64,000 bases of DNA, taken from assembly GCF_014192715.1 (NCBI RefSeq), contig NZ_JACHYH010000001.1, positions 186,001 through 250,000 of the forward strand. Reading direction: 5' to 3'. Shown here one piece after another: positions 46,100 through 56,374 of the stretch (position 1 is its first letter; each line of letters opens with the position of its first letter). Under the pieces are notes generated by a model. The model had not been told where the DNA came from and did not search any database. It saw only the letters and a list, made by a program, of their open reading frames with translations. Source of the stretch: Luteibacter sp. Sphag1AF. GTDB lineage: Bacteria > Pseudomonadota > Gammaproteobacteria > Xanthomonadales > Rhodanobacteraceae. The position numbers and the translations under genes are program-made.

Positions 46100-46507
46100 T
46101 CAAGCCGTCGCCGCGATGATGTGGATCACCACATACTGCCAAATCAGCAACAGTGCCATCGCAACCATGGTGACAAGCGTGAGCACGATGCCCGACGCGC
46201 GCCCCGGCGAGTAACCCGATGAGCGCGACAGGCCCACCGCATGCACCACACGGCCCAGCACCAGCGCGATACCAAACAGGTGCAACAGCCACGGCGTGGT
46301 CTGATTGATTTCCAGAATCAACAGCAGGATCAGCGCCAGCGGAATGTATTCCGTAGCGTTGCCGTGCGCCCGGATGCCACGTGCGATCTCCGCATGGCCG
46401 CCATCGCCCATGCCGACCTTGGCACGATTCCGCTGCACGATGACGCGAATCGCCAGAATCAGCGTCCAGAGTGTGAGCAGTGCAGCGTAAAGCCCTGTGA
46501 TCCGCAT
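46100..46507 (-). CDS. MAPEG-family membrane protein
   Basis: A 135-residue protein with four hydrophobic segments. The motif RGIRAHGNATEYIPLALILL is the hallmark of the MAPEG superfamily (membrane glutathione- and eicosanoid-related enzymes); the Arg/Asn/Glu in this stretch are the conserved ones. The exact substrate of bacterial members is unknown. It lies 21 bp downstream of the TMEM43-like gene. Confidence 0.85.
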   Translation of the reverse strand: MRITGLYAALLTLWTLILAIRVIVQRNRAKVGMGDGGHAEIARGIRAHGNATEYIPLALILLLILEINQTTPWLLHLFGIALVLGRVVHAVGLSRSSGYSPGRASGIVLTLVTMVAMALLLIWQYVVIHIIAATA

Positions 46508-46528
46508 GGTCAGTTCCCTGAGGTGGTG

Positions 46529-47575
46529 TTACGAAACAGGCCGTTGCACACGCCAGATGGCGAGGCCGCCTGCCAGTACGGCGACCAGAATCCACACGGA
46601 GGCGGTCATCGCGTCCGCGCCCAGCCACATGACGCCAGCAACCGCTGCCACCACCACGCAGCCTGCGCCCAGCGCAAAGAGCACGTCCCCGCTGAAGCGG
46701 CTGCCACGCGCGAGCAGGAAAGCACCCGCCACGCCCAGCACAAGAGCCAGCAGGCGCAGCGCCAGCACGCCCTGGGGCGGCTCGGGCAGGCTGGGCAACA
46801 CATCCAGCAGACTGCGATCACCCACCTGAACCTCAAAGCCCGGACCTGCCGCCGTGCTTCCGCTGGCGGGCACGAGGGTGTCGCCGTCAATGCGTGCGAG
46901 CACTGTCAGAGACTGCAACGGAATCGCTTCCCAGCTCACGCGCAGATCCCCCAGGCGCGGATGCCCGGGCTTCGAACTGGTCACGAGCATGTCGTCCGAT
47001 TTCTGGAACGTCGCCGCTAGATTCGGAGGCAGCTTCGCCATGTCCGGAACGATGCGCACCGTGTCCGGGAATGCGCGCAGGATTGGCGTCGACAAACGGA
47101 AATTGCCCAGGCGAACTTCACCCGCGTCGAACTGACGCCCCTGAATCGGGAATGCGCCGGGGTTGATGTGACCTGAGGTGTGAGCGAAACCTGATGCATC
47201 AATGGGGTGATCCACCCAATCGAGCTCGTAGTTGGTGACGCCACTCACGTTGCGCTCGCGCCACTGGAACATTTCCACATGACGGATGAGAACGGGGGAA
47301 TCCACAGCAACGTTGAATTCCGCATCGCGGGGCACTTCAACCACGCGGGGTACGCCGCTCACCCGGGTCAGCGAGCCGTACTGACCGCTGCCCGGTCGGC
47401 CATTGTCACCAAGGTCAAGCACGGGCGCACCGTGGTGCGCGCTCCTGGCGATGAAGTCGATGACCTGATGTTCGTTGTAAGCCACGACACCCAGGCCAAC
47501 AAGCAGCAACAGTGCCCCGGCCGCGCGCGGCAACCATTGGACACCCTGCCCCGTGATAGTGAACTTCGACTTCAT
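46529..47575 (-). CDS. TMEM43-family membrane protein
   Basis: A 348-residue membrane protein with one N-terminal helix (about 17-33) and three or four C-terminal helices (about 270-345), and a large soluble part between. The layout and the segments FQWRERNV and LDWVDHPIDASGF resemble the TMEM43 (LUMA, DUF1625) family, known in animals and scattered bacteria. The bacterial function is not established. It sits 23 bp after the MBL-fold gene. Confidence 0.75.
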   Translation of the reverse strand: MKSKFTITGQGVQWLPRAAGALLLLVGLGVVAYNEHQVIDFIARSAHHGAPVLDLGDNGRPGSGQYGSLTRVSGVPRVVEVPRDAEFNVAVDSPVLIRHVEMFQWRERNVSGVTNYELDWVDHPIDASGFAHTSGHINPGAFPIQGRQFDAGEVRLGNFRLSTPILRAFPDTVRIVPDMAKLPPNLAATFQKSDDMLVTSSKPGHPRLGDLRVSWEAIPLQSLTVLARIDGDTLVPASGSTAAGPGFEVQVGDRSLLDVLPSLPEPPQGVLALRLLALVLGVAGAFLLARGSRFSGDVLFALGAGCVVVAAVAGVMWLGADAMTASVWILVAVLAGGLAIWRVQRPVS

Positions 47576-47598
47576 CCCGCCCCCAATCCTTTACGTCT

Positions 47599-48450
47599 TT
47601 ATGCGTCCAGGCCAGCAAGACGCTCGATCACATCCACCGGCGTATAGCGCCCTTTTGGATCACGTGTCACCGATGCCAGCGCGCACGCGTGGTCATGGGT
47701 GAAAAACAGGCGCACGCCGCGCGCCATCTTGTCATCGAGAAACTGCTTCTTTTCGTCGATGAGTTTTTCCGGCCAACGGTCGTAGCCCATGGTAACCGGC
47801 AGATGCACCCACGCGGCACCCGGAATAAGGTCGGCGCAGAATGCCACCCCACCCACCTCGGCCAGCATCAGGCCCGGCGTGTGCCCTTCGGAAAAACTGA
47901 AGCGCACTGCCGGCCCCAGCGAGCTATGCCCGTCTTCCCCGATCAACTCCAGCCGGCCGCTGGCTTCCAGCAGCGTGTGAAGTTCCGGAATGAACGAAGC
48001 GCGGTCACGCGGATGGGGCGCAAGCGCCCTCTGCCAGTGATCCGCGCCGACCAGATAGCGGGCGTTCGGAAACAGCAGGCGGGCCGGGCTACCCTCCTGC
48101 CACGGCGCAAGCAGTCCGCCTGCGTGGTCGAAATGCAGGTGCGAGAGTACGACGGCGTCGACATCTTCGTGGGTCAGGCCCGCCTCGGCCAACGAGTCGA
48201 GCAGAACGTGGCGGCTTTCCACCACGCCATAGCGCTCGCGCATCGCAGGCTCGAAGAACGCGCCAATACCCGTCTCGAACAGGACATTGCGGCCGTCCAG
48301 ACCGGTGACCAGGAGGCATCGGCATGCCAGTGGAATGCGATTTTGCTCATCCGGTGCGATCCAGCGTGACCACAACGCCCGGGGGGCGTTGCCGAACATG
48401 GCACCGCCATCCAGTTGCTGGGAATTGCCCATAAGCGACCAGAGCTTCAT
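47599..48450 (-). CDS. MBL-fold metallo-hydrolase
   Basis: A 283-residue metallo-beta-lactamase-fold enzyme with the metal motif HLHFDHAGG (about residues 108-116), later [10 protein letters not shown] and an FTHDHACA region. The family ranges over lactonases, thiolesterases and others; the substrate cannot be told from sequence alone. The resemblance to quorum-quenching lactonases is superficial. It lies 3 bp downstream of ggt. Confidence 0.85.
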   Translation of the reverse strand: MKLWSLMGNSQQLDGGAMFGNAPRALWSRWIAPDEQNRIPLACRCLLVTGLDGRNVLFETGIGAFFEPAMRERYGVVESRHVLLDSLAEAGLTHEDVDAVVLSHLHFDHAGGLLAPWQEGSPARLLFPNARYLVGADHWQRALAPHPRDRASFIPELHTLLEASGRLELIGEDGHSSLGPAVRFSFSEGHTPGLMLAEVGGVAFCADLIPGAAWVHLPVTMGYDRWPEKLIDEKKQFLDDKMARGVRLFFTHDHACALASVTRDPKGRYTPVDVIERLAGLDA

Positions 48451-48453
48451 GCC

Positions 48454-50154
48454 TTACTGCACCTTGCCGAGGCCGGACGGGCGACGCGGATCACTGGCCG
48501 CATCCAGGCGGTTCGTGGCGTGATCCCAGATGACCACGTTCATGAAGCCCCACGGCGAACGGTCTTTGAGCACATGCCCCATGTCGGTGAGGGTCTTGGC
48601 CGTGGCTTCGTCGAACACCCCGGCTTCCACATCGACGCGGTCGGGCAGGTACTGATGGTGGAAGCGCTTCTGCGCAGCGATGTCGGCGGCGCTCTTGCCA
48701 TCCACGAACGCCAGAATGCCTTCGAGCACCTGGGTGATGATGGTGGAACCACCCGGCGATCCGATCACCGCCGTGCGGTCCTTGCCAAACACGAAACTCG
48801 GCGACATCGAAGACAGCATGCGCTTACCCGGCTCCGGCGCATTGGCGTACGCGCCACGCAAGCCGAATGCGTTCGGCTGGCCGGGCACGAGAGCGAAATC
48901 GTCCATCTCGTCGTTCAACAGCACACCTGTGCCTTTAGCAACAAACGCCGAACCAAATTCCAGGTTCACCGTCAGCGTGGAGCCGACCATGTTGCCCTCG
49001 GCATCAATCACGGAGAAATGCGTGGTGTGCATACCCGGGTCGGTAGCCATCGCCGCCGGCAGAAGATCCGACGGCGTGGCCTTGTCCGGCGAGATGGTCG
49101 CGCGCAGGCCATCGGCGTAGTAACGCGATAGCAGCATGTCCAGCGGCATCTTCACGAAATCCGGATCGCCGAGGTATTCGTTGTGATCTCGGAACGCGCG
49201 ACGCATCGACTCGATCACCAGATGCGTGGCATGCGCCTTGTCCAGCCTGGTCAGGTCAAAGCCGGACAAAATGTTGAGGATTTCCGCAATCGCGACACCA
49301 CCCGACGACGGGGGCGGCGCGGTGACAATGCGATAGCCGCGATAGTCGACGGTAAGCGGTTCACGCTCCTTCACACGGTAGGAGGCGAGATCCGCTGCGG
49401 TCCAGTTTCCGCCGGCAGCGCGTGAGGCCGAGACCAGCATCTTCGCGGTTTCACCCGCGTAAAAGCCATCCACGCCCTTCTCTGCCAGTCGCTCCAGCGT
49501 GGCTGCCAGATCGGGCTGACGCAGTGTCCAGCCCTTCTGCGGCACCTTGCCATTGGGCAGGAGCAGCGAAGCAGACGCCGGCCAGCGGGCGAGGACTTCC
49601 TTGCGTCCGTCGATGGCGGCGAGGAAACGCTCGTCCGGCTGGAAGCCTTCGCGGGCAATACGGATGGCCGGTGCCAGCGATTCACGTAGCGGAAGTTTTC
49701 CGTAGTGCTCAGCCATCCAGACGATGCCCGCAGGCTCACCTGGAATGCCGGCCGACAGCGGGCCATTCATCGAGGTGTCGCGATTGGGCTTACCGTCCTT
49801 GCCGACGTAGACCTTCATGTCGACGGCTTTTGGCGCCGTCTCGCGGGCGTCGAGGAAGATGTCACGATTGTCCGAGGCGCGATGAAGCATCGCCATGAAG
49901 CCACCACCGATGCCAGAGCTTTGCGGCTCCACCACCGCCAGCGTGGACGACACGGCGACGGCGGCGTCAAACGCGTTGCCGCCCTTGGCCAGCACTTCAA
50001 AGCCGGCGTCGGTAGCGTGGAAGTTGGCGCTCGCGATGGCCGCGTGACCGGGGCCTTTTTCAGTAGCGGGCGAAGATGACGTCTGCGCGGCAGCGACATT
50101 GACGACTAGCAGCAGGCTCGCGGCAAGCGCGCGCCACGGATGGGCATGAACCAT
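48454..50154 (-). CDS. ggt: Gamma-glutamyltransferase
   Basis: Periplasmic Ntn-hydrolase of 566 residues that cleaves glutathione and gamma-glutamyl compounds. It has a signal peptide (about 1-23, ALAASLLLVVNVAAAQ). The self-cleavage point is at Thr377 in MHTTHFSV, the first residue of the small subunit, with downstream LNDEMDDF and GSPGGSTIITQ typical of the small subunit. The ferredoxin gene is 72 bp upstream; no promoter is identified. Confidence 0.93.
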   Translation of the reverse strand: MVHAHPWRALAASLLLVVNVAAAQTSSSPATEKGPGHAAIASANFHATDAGFEVLAKGGNAFDAAVAVSSTLAVVEPQSSGIGGGFMAMLHRASDNRDIFLDARETAPKAVDMKVYVGKDGKPNRDTSMNGPLSAGIPGEPAGIVWMAEHYGKLPLRESLAPAIRIAREGFQPDERFLAAIDGRKEVLARWPASASLLLPNGKVPQKGWTLRQPDLAATLERLAEKGVDGFYAGETAKMLVSASRAAGGNWTAADLASYRVKEREPLTVDYRGYRIVTAPPPSSGGVAIAEILNILSGFDLTRLDKAHATHLVIESMRRAFRDHNEYLGDPDFVKMPLDMLLSRYYADGLRATISPDKATPSDLLPAAMATDPGMHTTHFSVIDAEGNMVGSTLTVNLEFGSAFVAKGTGVLLNDEMDDFALVPGQPNAFGLRGAYANAPEPGKRMLSSMSPSFVFGKDRTAVIGSPGGSTIITQVLEGILAFVDGKSAADIAAQKRFHHQYLPDRVDVEAGVFDEATAKTLTDMGHVLKDRSPWGFMNVVIWDHATNRLDAASDPRRPSGLGKVQ

Positions 50155-50226
50155 GAAAACGCATCTCCTGAAACGAAAACGAACGTCTGGGGAGAGGTTA
50201 ACGCATGGCCGCCGGGACGGGGGGTG

Positions 50227-50490
<264 letters not shown>

Positions 50491-50509
50491 TTACCCTACG
50501 AAAGCCCTC

Positions 50510-50551
50510 AAAACGACGAAGGGGCGCCGCAGGCTGCAGCACCCCTTCGTC
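50510..50551 (-). terminator. Hairpin terminator after the lipoprotein gene
   Basis: Ten-bp perfect stem GACGAAGGGG/CCCCTTCGTC with a 17-base loop, followed on the minus strand by GTTTTGAG. It separates the lipoprotein gene from the ferredoxin gene. Confidence 0.75.
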
Positions 50552-50573
50552 TTGCCACCCTTGCGGGCAGGAA

Positions 50574-51077
50574 TTACATGGCGACGAAACGAACCGTGGC
50601 GCCGCTGGCCGCCAGAGCGTCGGTGACGCGCTGCTGGTCAGCCTGGTCGCCGATGAACAGGACGATCACGCCCTTGAACGAGCCCGGCTGAGCGCCCTTG
50701 AAGGCTTCAACGATCAGGTCAGCCGTCTTGGCCGACTCCGGACCACCGAACACCAGCATGTTGCCCGGCGTGACGCCGCGGGCGACGGTGCCCTGCACGT
50801 TCTCAAGCTGACGGTCGCGCTTGTCCTTGCCGTCATCGTCGTCGCCGGCCGGCACGAAGTACGGGAACGGGCGGTCAGCCGTCATGCCCTGCATGTTCTT
50901 GCGCACGATCTGGCCGAAGTACTGGCTCCATGCCTTGGTGTCGGACGCATTGGTCGGCTTGGCGACAGCAGCTTCCTGAGCCACGGGAGCCTTGTCGGCG
51001 TCCTCGGACTTGTTGCAAGCGGTCAGCGCCAGGGCGGCGGTCAGGGCCACGGACGCGGCGAGGACAAACTTACGCAT
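50574..51077 (-). CDS. Predicted lipoprotein of unknown function
   Basis: A 167-residue protein with a lipobox LTAC at 18-21 (Cys21) after a hydrophobic signal (MRKFVLAASVALTAALA). The mature part is polar and charged, with a short acidic patch DDDDGKDKRD and no enzyme motif recognised. The ATG at 51077 has AAGGTG eight bases upstream; a GTG at 51086 is an alternative. It lies 23 bp downstream of coaD and is followed by its own terminator. Function is unknown. Confidence 0.8.
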   Translation of the reverse strand: MRKFVLAASVALTAALALTACNKSEDADKAPVAQEAAVAKPTNASDTKAWSQYFGQIVRKNMQGMTADRPFPYFVPAGDDDDGKDKRDRQLENVQGTVARGVTPGNMLVFGGPESAKTADLIVEAFKGAQPGSFKGVIVLFIGDQADQQRVTDALAASGATVRFVAM

Positions 51078-51100
51078 GATGATCACCTTAACGATGGTAT

Positions 51101-51631
<531 letters not shown>

Positions 51632-52219
51632 TTAGCTTAACGGATCGACCGGATGGCGGCGATAGAGCGTGTAGGCCACTTCACCCGCGACTCCCTCCCG
51701 GTGAGCCAGCCAGTTTGCGGGCATTTCGACCGGAGTATGGCGGGCCCTTTCCACATAGATCCAGGCGTGGCCCGCGAGCCAGCCTGCTTTTTCCAGCTGG
51801 GCGGCAATGGATGTCCAGGCTTCCAGCGCGAACGGCGGGTCCAGGAACACCACGTCATAGGGCTTGCCGGCAGGTGCCTGGCTGACCAGTCGTGCGGCGT
51901 CGTCTGCTGCCACCTCGGGGTTTTCCACCTTCAACCGGACGAGATTGGCTCTCAACGCAGCCGCCAGGCGCGGTTCGCGCTCCACAAAGCGCACACAGGA
52001 GGCGCCCCGGGAAAGTGCCTCGATCCCCAGTGCACCGGTGCCTGCATACAGATCCAGGCAACGGGCGCCATTGATAACCGGCTGCAGCCAGTTGAACAGT
52101 GTTTCGCGCACGCGCTCCGGCGTGGGCCTGAGCCCCGGCAGATCGGGTACATCCAGGCGGGAATTGCGCAGGTTTCCGCCACTGATGCGGATGCGCCCGG
52201 AGGCGGCCCGGCCGGTCAT
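51632..52219 (-). CDS. rsmD: 16S rRNA m2G966 methyltransferase RsmD
   Basis: Rossmann methyltransferase that modifies 16S rRNA. The 195 residues show a SAM loop DLYAGTGALGIEALSRGA and the catalytic DPPF (FLDPPF). The N-terminal RISGGNLRNSRL and RPTPERVRETLFNWL are family marks. It is divergent from ftsY across 76 bp, as in many gammaproteobacteria. Confidence 0.96.
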   Translation of the reverse strand: MTGRAASGRIRISGGNLRNSRLDVPDLPGLRPTPERVRETLFNWLQPVINGARCLDLYAGTGALGIEALSRGASCVRFVEREPRLAAALRANLVRLKVENPEVAADDAARLVSQAPAGKPYDVVFLDPPFALEAWTSIAAQLEKAGWLAGHAWIYVERARHTPVEMPANWLAHREGVAGEVAYTLYRRHPVDPLS

Positions 52220-52295
52220 GCGCGGCCTCGCCGCTCAGCGGCTAGTTGGAACGGGAGTGATAGCATGCGCGCATTGTCTTTGAATCCTTCGCGCA

Positions 52296-53444
52296 ATGCT
52301 CAAGTTCTGGAAGAAAAAGCCCGCCGAGCCGACCCCGACGCCCGCCGCTGACCCGGCACCCGTCGAAGAGCTGGCACCACCGGCTCCCTCCCCTGCGGCT
52401 GACGCGGGCTCTCTGGACAGTGCTCCGGGTCTTGCGGAAGTGCTCGCAGAGGCTCCGCCCGCACCGGCCGATGTCCCCGCGGTCACGCCGGACGTGGAGG
52501 AATCGGCTGTCGTCGAGGCCGCCCAGCCCGTGCGCCGCAGCTGGCGTGACCGGCTGTCCGGCAGCGGCTTTGCCAAAAGCCTCACCTCCCTGTTCGTCCG
52601 CAATCCGAAGCTGGACGACGACCTGCTGGATGAACTGGAAACAGCGCTCATCACCGCCGACGTGGGCGTCGAAGCCAGCACGAACCTGGTGGAAGACCTG
52701 CGTCGACGCATGCACAAGCGCGAGTTTGCAGATGCGTCCGCTCTTCTGGCCGCCCTGCGGGCGGAACTGGTTGCCCTGCTCAAGCCAGTGGAACGCCCGC
52801 TGGATGTCGGCACCCAGGCGCCCTTTGTCATCCTCACCGTCGGCATCAACGGCGTGGGCAAGACAACCACCATCGGCAAGCTGGCGCGCCGCTACAGCGA
52901 TGAAGGCCGCTCGGTCATCCTCGCTGCGGGCGACACCTTCCGCGCTGCCGCCGTGGAACAGCTGAAGACCTGGGGCGAGCGCAACAAGGTGCCTGTCGTA
53001 TCCCAGGGACAGGACGCCGACTCGGCGAGCGTCATCTTCGACGCCTTGCAGACTGCTCGCGCCCGCGGGTCTCAGGTTCTGATCGCCGACACCGCCGGGC
53101 GCCTGCATACCCAGGGCGGCCTCATGGACGAACTGGGCAAGATCGCACGCGTGATGAAGAAGCTGGACCCGGCCGCGCCGCACGAAGTGCTGATGGTCAT
53201 TGACGGAACCACCGGCCAGAACGCCATCAGCCAGGTGCGCCAGTTCCTGCAGATCGTGGGCGTCACCGGTCTGGTGGTCACCAAGCTGGACGGCACGGCC
53301 AAGGGCGGCGTCATGTTCGCTCTCGCCCGCGAGTTCGGCCTGCCCATCCGTTATGTCGGCCTTGGCGAAACGGCAACCGACCTGCGCACCTTCAACGCGG
53401 AGGCATTCGTCGATGGACTGCTTCCCCAGGCGCTTGGCAACTGA
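52296..53444 (+). CDS. ftsY: Signal recognition particle receptor FtsY
   Basis: Membrane-targeting GTPase that docks the SRP-ribosome complex. The 382-residue protein has an acidic, Pro-rich N-terminal region (about 1-85), an NG domain from about 90, P-loop GINGVGKT at 183-190, then AGDTFRAAAVEQL, DTAGRLHTQGGLMDEL and TKLDGTAKGG. All GTPase motifs are intact. Confidence 0.97.
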   Translation: MLKFWKKKPAEPTPTPAADPAPVEELAPPAPSPAADAGSLDSAPGLAEVLAEAPPAPADVPAVTPDVEESAVVEAAQPVRRSWRDRLSGSGFAKSLTSLFVRNPKLDDDLLDELETALITADVGVEASTNLVEDLRRRMHKREFADASALLAALRAELVALLKPVERPLDVGTQAPFVILTVGINGVGKTTTIGKLARRYSDEGRSVILAAGDTFRAAAVEQLKTWGERNKVPVVSQGQDADSASVIFDALQTARARGSQVLIADTAGRLHTQGGLMDELGKIARVMKKLDPAAPHEVLMVIDGTTGQNAISQVRQFLQIVGVTGLVVTKLDGTAKGGVMFALAREFGLPIRYVGLGETATDLRTFNAEAFVDGLLPQALGN

Positions 53445-53522
53445 CCACGCCAGCACGCACATCGCCGCACGTGGCGCACCGATGGGTGAGCCACGGCGAC
53501 GGCGGCCATGGGTAGCGCGCGC

Positions 53523-54572
53523 ATGAACCAGCGCCTCAGGATCATTCTCTTTTCCGTGGCGGGCCTTGCGCTCGCACTGCTGCTGGCGGTGTTCATCGCC
53601 GTGCACGTGGTACTGCAACCGGAACGCTTTACGCAGCTTCTGCAGGCACAGGCGCGCCGCGTTGGCCTGGAGCTCACGCTCGCCAATCCGGCAAGCCCCA
53701 CGCTGTGGCCAAGCCCCGCCCTTGAACTCAGCGGCCTCACCCTTACAGCACACGGAGCCACCGCGCCGATGGTCGCCGCATCGCGCGGACGGCTGGTCTT
53801 GCCCTGGCATACGCTTCTGGGTGGCGAAACCGTCATTTCCCGTCTGGAACTCGACGGCGCACGCATCGACCTTGGCGCACTCACCGCCTACGTGGACAGC
53901 CTGCCTTCGCGCGCATCCACCGCCAGCGCGACGCTGCCCACCATTGATGCCGGTTTCAGCATCACGCGCGGCACACTCCTGCGTGGCAACCGCCTCGTGC
54001 TAAGCAACGTGGCAGTGGAAGCAGGACGGCTGGCCAGCGGCGAGCGCTTCCCCTTCTCGTTGTCAGCGCACACGGCAGATGGCACGCCTTACACGGTAGA
54101 CCTCAAGACCACGCCGAACCTCGACGCGGGCATCCTGTCCCTTGGCGACGTCGCCTTGCACATCACCAGCGACCCGGCTTTCAGCGCAGACCTCGCGGGC
54201 GAAGCCACGTGGAACGGTGGTGCGGATATTGGCGCACAGCTTGCAGGCAAAATCGTACGCGCCGGTGGCGAAAGCTATGACGTGGTCACCAGCGTGACGC
54301 CGGCCAGCCAGAACGAACCACTGTCGATCGCGCTTCGCCTTGATGGCGAAAAAGACCACGCCGACGTCCGCCTTCCGCCACTGGAAATTTCCGACTGGTG
54401 GGCATCGTTCAACAAGGGCGGCCCGCTGACACTGCCGCCTGTTCGCGGCAGCATCCAGGCCGATGTCATCGACTCGGGCAGCTTCCATGTCGAAGGCCTG
54501 CGCATCGAAGCCAGCGACGCTCCCGTCGCGGCATCATCTGCCGCCCCTTCGGCGCCGACCAAAAAGCCCTGA
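53523..54572 (+). CDS. AsmA-like membrane protein of unknown function
   Basis: A 349-residue protein with one N-terminal membrane helix (about 5-27, IILFSVAGLALALLLAVF) and a periplasmic beta-rich remainder. The pattern (SRLELDGARIDLGALTAY, LSGLTLTAHGATAP) resembles the AsmA/YhdP type. An upstream ATG at 53508 is equally possible; neither has a strong ribosome site. It is followed within 1 bp by mutY. Role is unknown, perhaps envelope-related. Confidence 0.6.
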   Translation: MNQRLRIILFSVAGLALALLLAVFIAVHVVLQPERFTQLLQAQARRVGLELTLANPASPTLWPSPALELSGLTLTAHGATAPMVAASRGRLVLPWHTLLGGETVISRLELDGARIDLGALTAYVDSLPSRASTASATLPTIDAGFSITRGTLLRGNRLVLSNVAVEAGRLASGERFPFSLSAHTADGTPYTVDLKTTPNLDAGILSLGDVALHITSDPAFSADLAGEATWNGGADIGAQLAGKIVRAGGESYDVVTSVTPASQNEPLSIALRLDGEKDHADVRLPPLEISDWWASFNKGGPLTLPPVRGSIQADVIDSGSFHVEGLRIEASDAPVAASSAAPSAPTKKP

Positions 54573-54573
54573 C

Positions 54574-55620
54574 GTGAATCCATTTGCTACTGAACTGCTG
54601 CGCTGGTTCGATCACCACGGCCGCAAAGACCTCCCGTGGCAGCACCCGCGCGATGCCTATCGCGTGTGGCTGTCCGAAATCATGTTGCAGCAGACCCAGG
54701 TCGTGACCGTCATCGGATACTTCCAGCGGTTCGTCGAACGCCTGCCAACACTGCGCGATCTTGCTGAAGCGGACGAAGACGTTGTGCTGGCCCTCTGGTC
54801 GGGCCTTGGCTACTACCGACGCGCACGCTTTCTGCATCAGGCCGCGAAGCTTTGCGTGGAGAGGCATGCGGGCGAGTTGCCGCGTGACCTTGATGCGCTG
54901 ATGGCATTGCCGGGTATCGGGCGCTCCACCGCAGGCGCCATTCTCGCGCAGGCGTGGGGCCTTCGCTTTCCGATTCTGGACGGCAACGTCAAGCGCGTGC
55001 TCACCCGCTATCACGGCGTCGCTGGCCACCCCGGTGAGAGCGCCATCGAGAAGCGTCTGTGGGTGTTCGCCGATGAACACACGCCACCCACGCGCAGCGC
55101 GGACTACACCCAGGCGATCATGGATCTCGGAGCCACGGTCTGCGTGCGCACAAAGCCGCTATGCACGCTTTGTCCGCAGGCCACACGCTGCGTCGCGCAT
55201 CGCGACGGACTTACCGCCGTGCTGCCAACGGCAAAGCCCGGAAAGAAAAGCCCCACACGCACGACCGCCATGTTGGTCATGCGAGACAGCGAAGGCCGGG
55301 TGCTGCTTGAGCGACGCGGCCCACAGGGCGTGTGGTCCGGCTTGTGGAGCCTGCCAGAGGCCACCGATGCGCAAGACGCTGCTGCCCGTGCGCAGCAACT
55401 GGCACGCGTGGACGAAGCCAGCGCCCTCCCCTCGTTCACCCACGTCTTCAGCCACTACAAACTGGACGTATCGCCCATACTGTTCGACCATGCGAGCCCC
55501 CTGCGCGCCGTCGGCGATTCACCCGACCTGCGCTGGTGCAATGCGGAGGCGATCAAGGCCATGGGCCTGCCCGCGCCCGTGCGCACGCTGCTGACCCAAC
55601 TTCTGGAGACATCCCCATGA
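54574..55620 (+). CDS. mutY: Adenine DNA glycosylase MutY
   Basis: Removes adenine mispaired with 8-oxoguanine. From the GTG at 54574 (348 residues), immediately after the upstream stop, it shows Glu36 in SEIMLQQTQ, HhH motif [12 protein letters not shown] (112-123), catalytic Asp136, and the [4Fe-4S] cysteines 190, 197, 200 and 206. A C-terminal NUDIX-like domain (about 230-340, [16 protein letters not shown]) recognises 8-oxoG. A longer in-frame start lies inside the previous gene and is rejected. It overlaps yggX by 4 bp. Confidence 0.96.
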   Translation: MNPFATELLRWFDHHGRKDLPWQHPRDAYRVWLSEIMLQQTQVVTVIGYFQRFVERLPTLRDLAEADEDVVLALWSGLGYYRRARFLHQAAKLCVERHAGELPRDLDALMALPGIGRSTAGAILAQAWGLRFPILDGNVKRVLTRYHGVAGHPGESAIEKRLWVFADEHTPPTRSADYTQAIMDLGATVCVRTKPLCTLCPQATRCVAHRDGLTAVLPTAKPGKKSPTRTTAMLVMRDSEGRVLLERRGPQGVWSGLWSLPEATDAQDAAARAQQLARVDEASALPSFTHVFSHYKLDVSPILFDHASPLRAVGDSPDLRWCNAEAIKAMGLPAPVRTLLTQLLETSP

Positions 55621-55895
55621 CGCGCACCGTCAACTGCGCCAAGCTCGGCCGCGAAGCCGAAGGCCTCGAATTTGCACCGTGGCCCGGCGATCTCGGCCGT
55701 CGCATTTACGACCAGGTGTCCAAAGAAGCCTGGACCCAATGGCTGGCCCACCAGACCATGCTCATCAATGAAATGCGCCTGAGCCCGCTGGACCCGAAGA
55801 CGCGCACGTTTTTAAGCGGCGAAATGGAGAAATTCTTCTTCGGTGGCGACGTCGTGCAACCCGTCGGTTACGTTCCCCCTGAAGATCACACTTGA
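55617..55895 (+). CDS. yggX: Oxidative damage protection protein YggX (probable Fe(II) trafficking)
   Basis: A 92-residue protein beginning [17 protein letters not shown] and including [20 protein letters not shown], a close fit to the YggX family that protects iron-sulfur clusters. mutY and yggX are commonly paired, here with a 4-bp overlap; both deal with oxidative damage. tRNA-Phe follows after 70 bp. Confidence 0.95.
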   Translation: MTRTVNCAKLGREAEGLEFAPWPGDLGRRIYDQVSKEAWTQWLAHQTMLINEMRLSPLDPKTRTFLSGEMEKFFFGGDVVQPVGYVPPEDHT

Positions 55896-55965
55896 CGACC
55901 CGCTCGTCAGCCGCTTTAATACGCGGCTCCACCCAGCACGCAACGTTCGATTGCGGGCATCCAGT

Positions 55966-56041
55966 GGCTGAGTAGCTCAGTTGGTAGAGCAGGGGATTGA
56001 AAATCCCCGTGTCGGCGGTTCGATTCCGTCCTCAGCCACCA
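55966..56041 (+). tRNA. tRNA-Phe (anticodon GAA)
   Basis: A 76-base cloverleaf: acceptor GGCTGAG pairs with CTCAGCC, discriminator A, encoded CCA; D-loop AGCTCAGTTGGTAGAGC; anticodon arm GGGGATTGAAAATCCCC with GAA; T-loop GGTTCGATTCC. A rho-independent terminator follows at 56049. Confidence 0.97.
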
Positions 56042-56048
56042 TTCTTCA

Positions 56049-56083
56049 AAGGCTCGCATCCGTTGCGGGCCTTTTTTGTTTTT
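56049..56083 (+). terminator. Rho-independent terminator after tRNA-Phe
   Basis: Ten-bp stem AAGGCTCGCA/TGCGGGCCTT (one G-U pair), five-base loop, then TTTTGTTTTT. It begins 8 bases after the tRNA end. Confidence 0.9.
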
Positions 56084-56316
56084 GGGGTTTGCGGCGGGTG
56101 TGCCCAGGTGCGACACCACATAGGTTGAGTTGCTGAAATGCAAGCGCCCCGCTTCCGATGCGCCCCTGGCTGCCAGATGAGTGGCGGCCGAAGCAGTTGC
56201 ACGGTGAGAGTGATTGGGCTCGGACGCGAGCCTGCTCCCACAAATGACCGATCTGCTTAACCTGAACGGCTAGCACGTACTAAAACCCAAAAATGTGACA
56301 AATTCGGCAAATTTGC
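56084..56316. other. Non-coding region between tRNA-Phe and the PAS-PAS receptor
   Basis: No gene is seen. It holds a REP-like element at 56220-56243 and, at the right end, the sigma-28 promoter of the receptor. An AT-rich stretch (about 56285-56320) has no other recognisable motif. Confidence 0.5.
56220..56243 (-). repeat. REP-like short palindromic element
   Basis: Minus strand TTGTGGGAGCAGGCTCGCG followed by TCCGA. The GAGCAGGCTCGCG core recurs at 13694-13715, and the GTGGGAGC core at 59058-59082. Located between genes. Confidence 0.55.
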
Positions 56317-56343
56317 TAAAGAAGCATTTTCAGGCGCCGATAC
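56317..56343 (+). promoter_or_regulatory. Sigma-28 promoter of the PAS-PAS receptor
   Basis: TAAAGAAG-N11-GCCGATAC: -35 core TAAAG and seven of eight -10 bases with exact spacing. Predicted start near 56350, about 25 bases before the ATG. Confidence 0.8.
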
Positions 56344-56374
56344 CCGGACTACCCCACCCCGTCCGGAGATACCC

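Noticed and set aside
47599..48450. Quorum-quenching lactonase
   Set aside because: The HxHxDH motif is shared by many MBL-fold hydrolases, so the substrate cannot be named.
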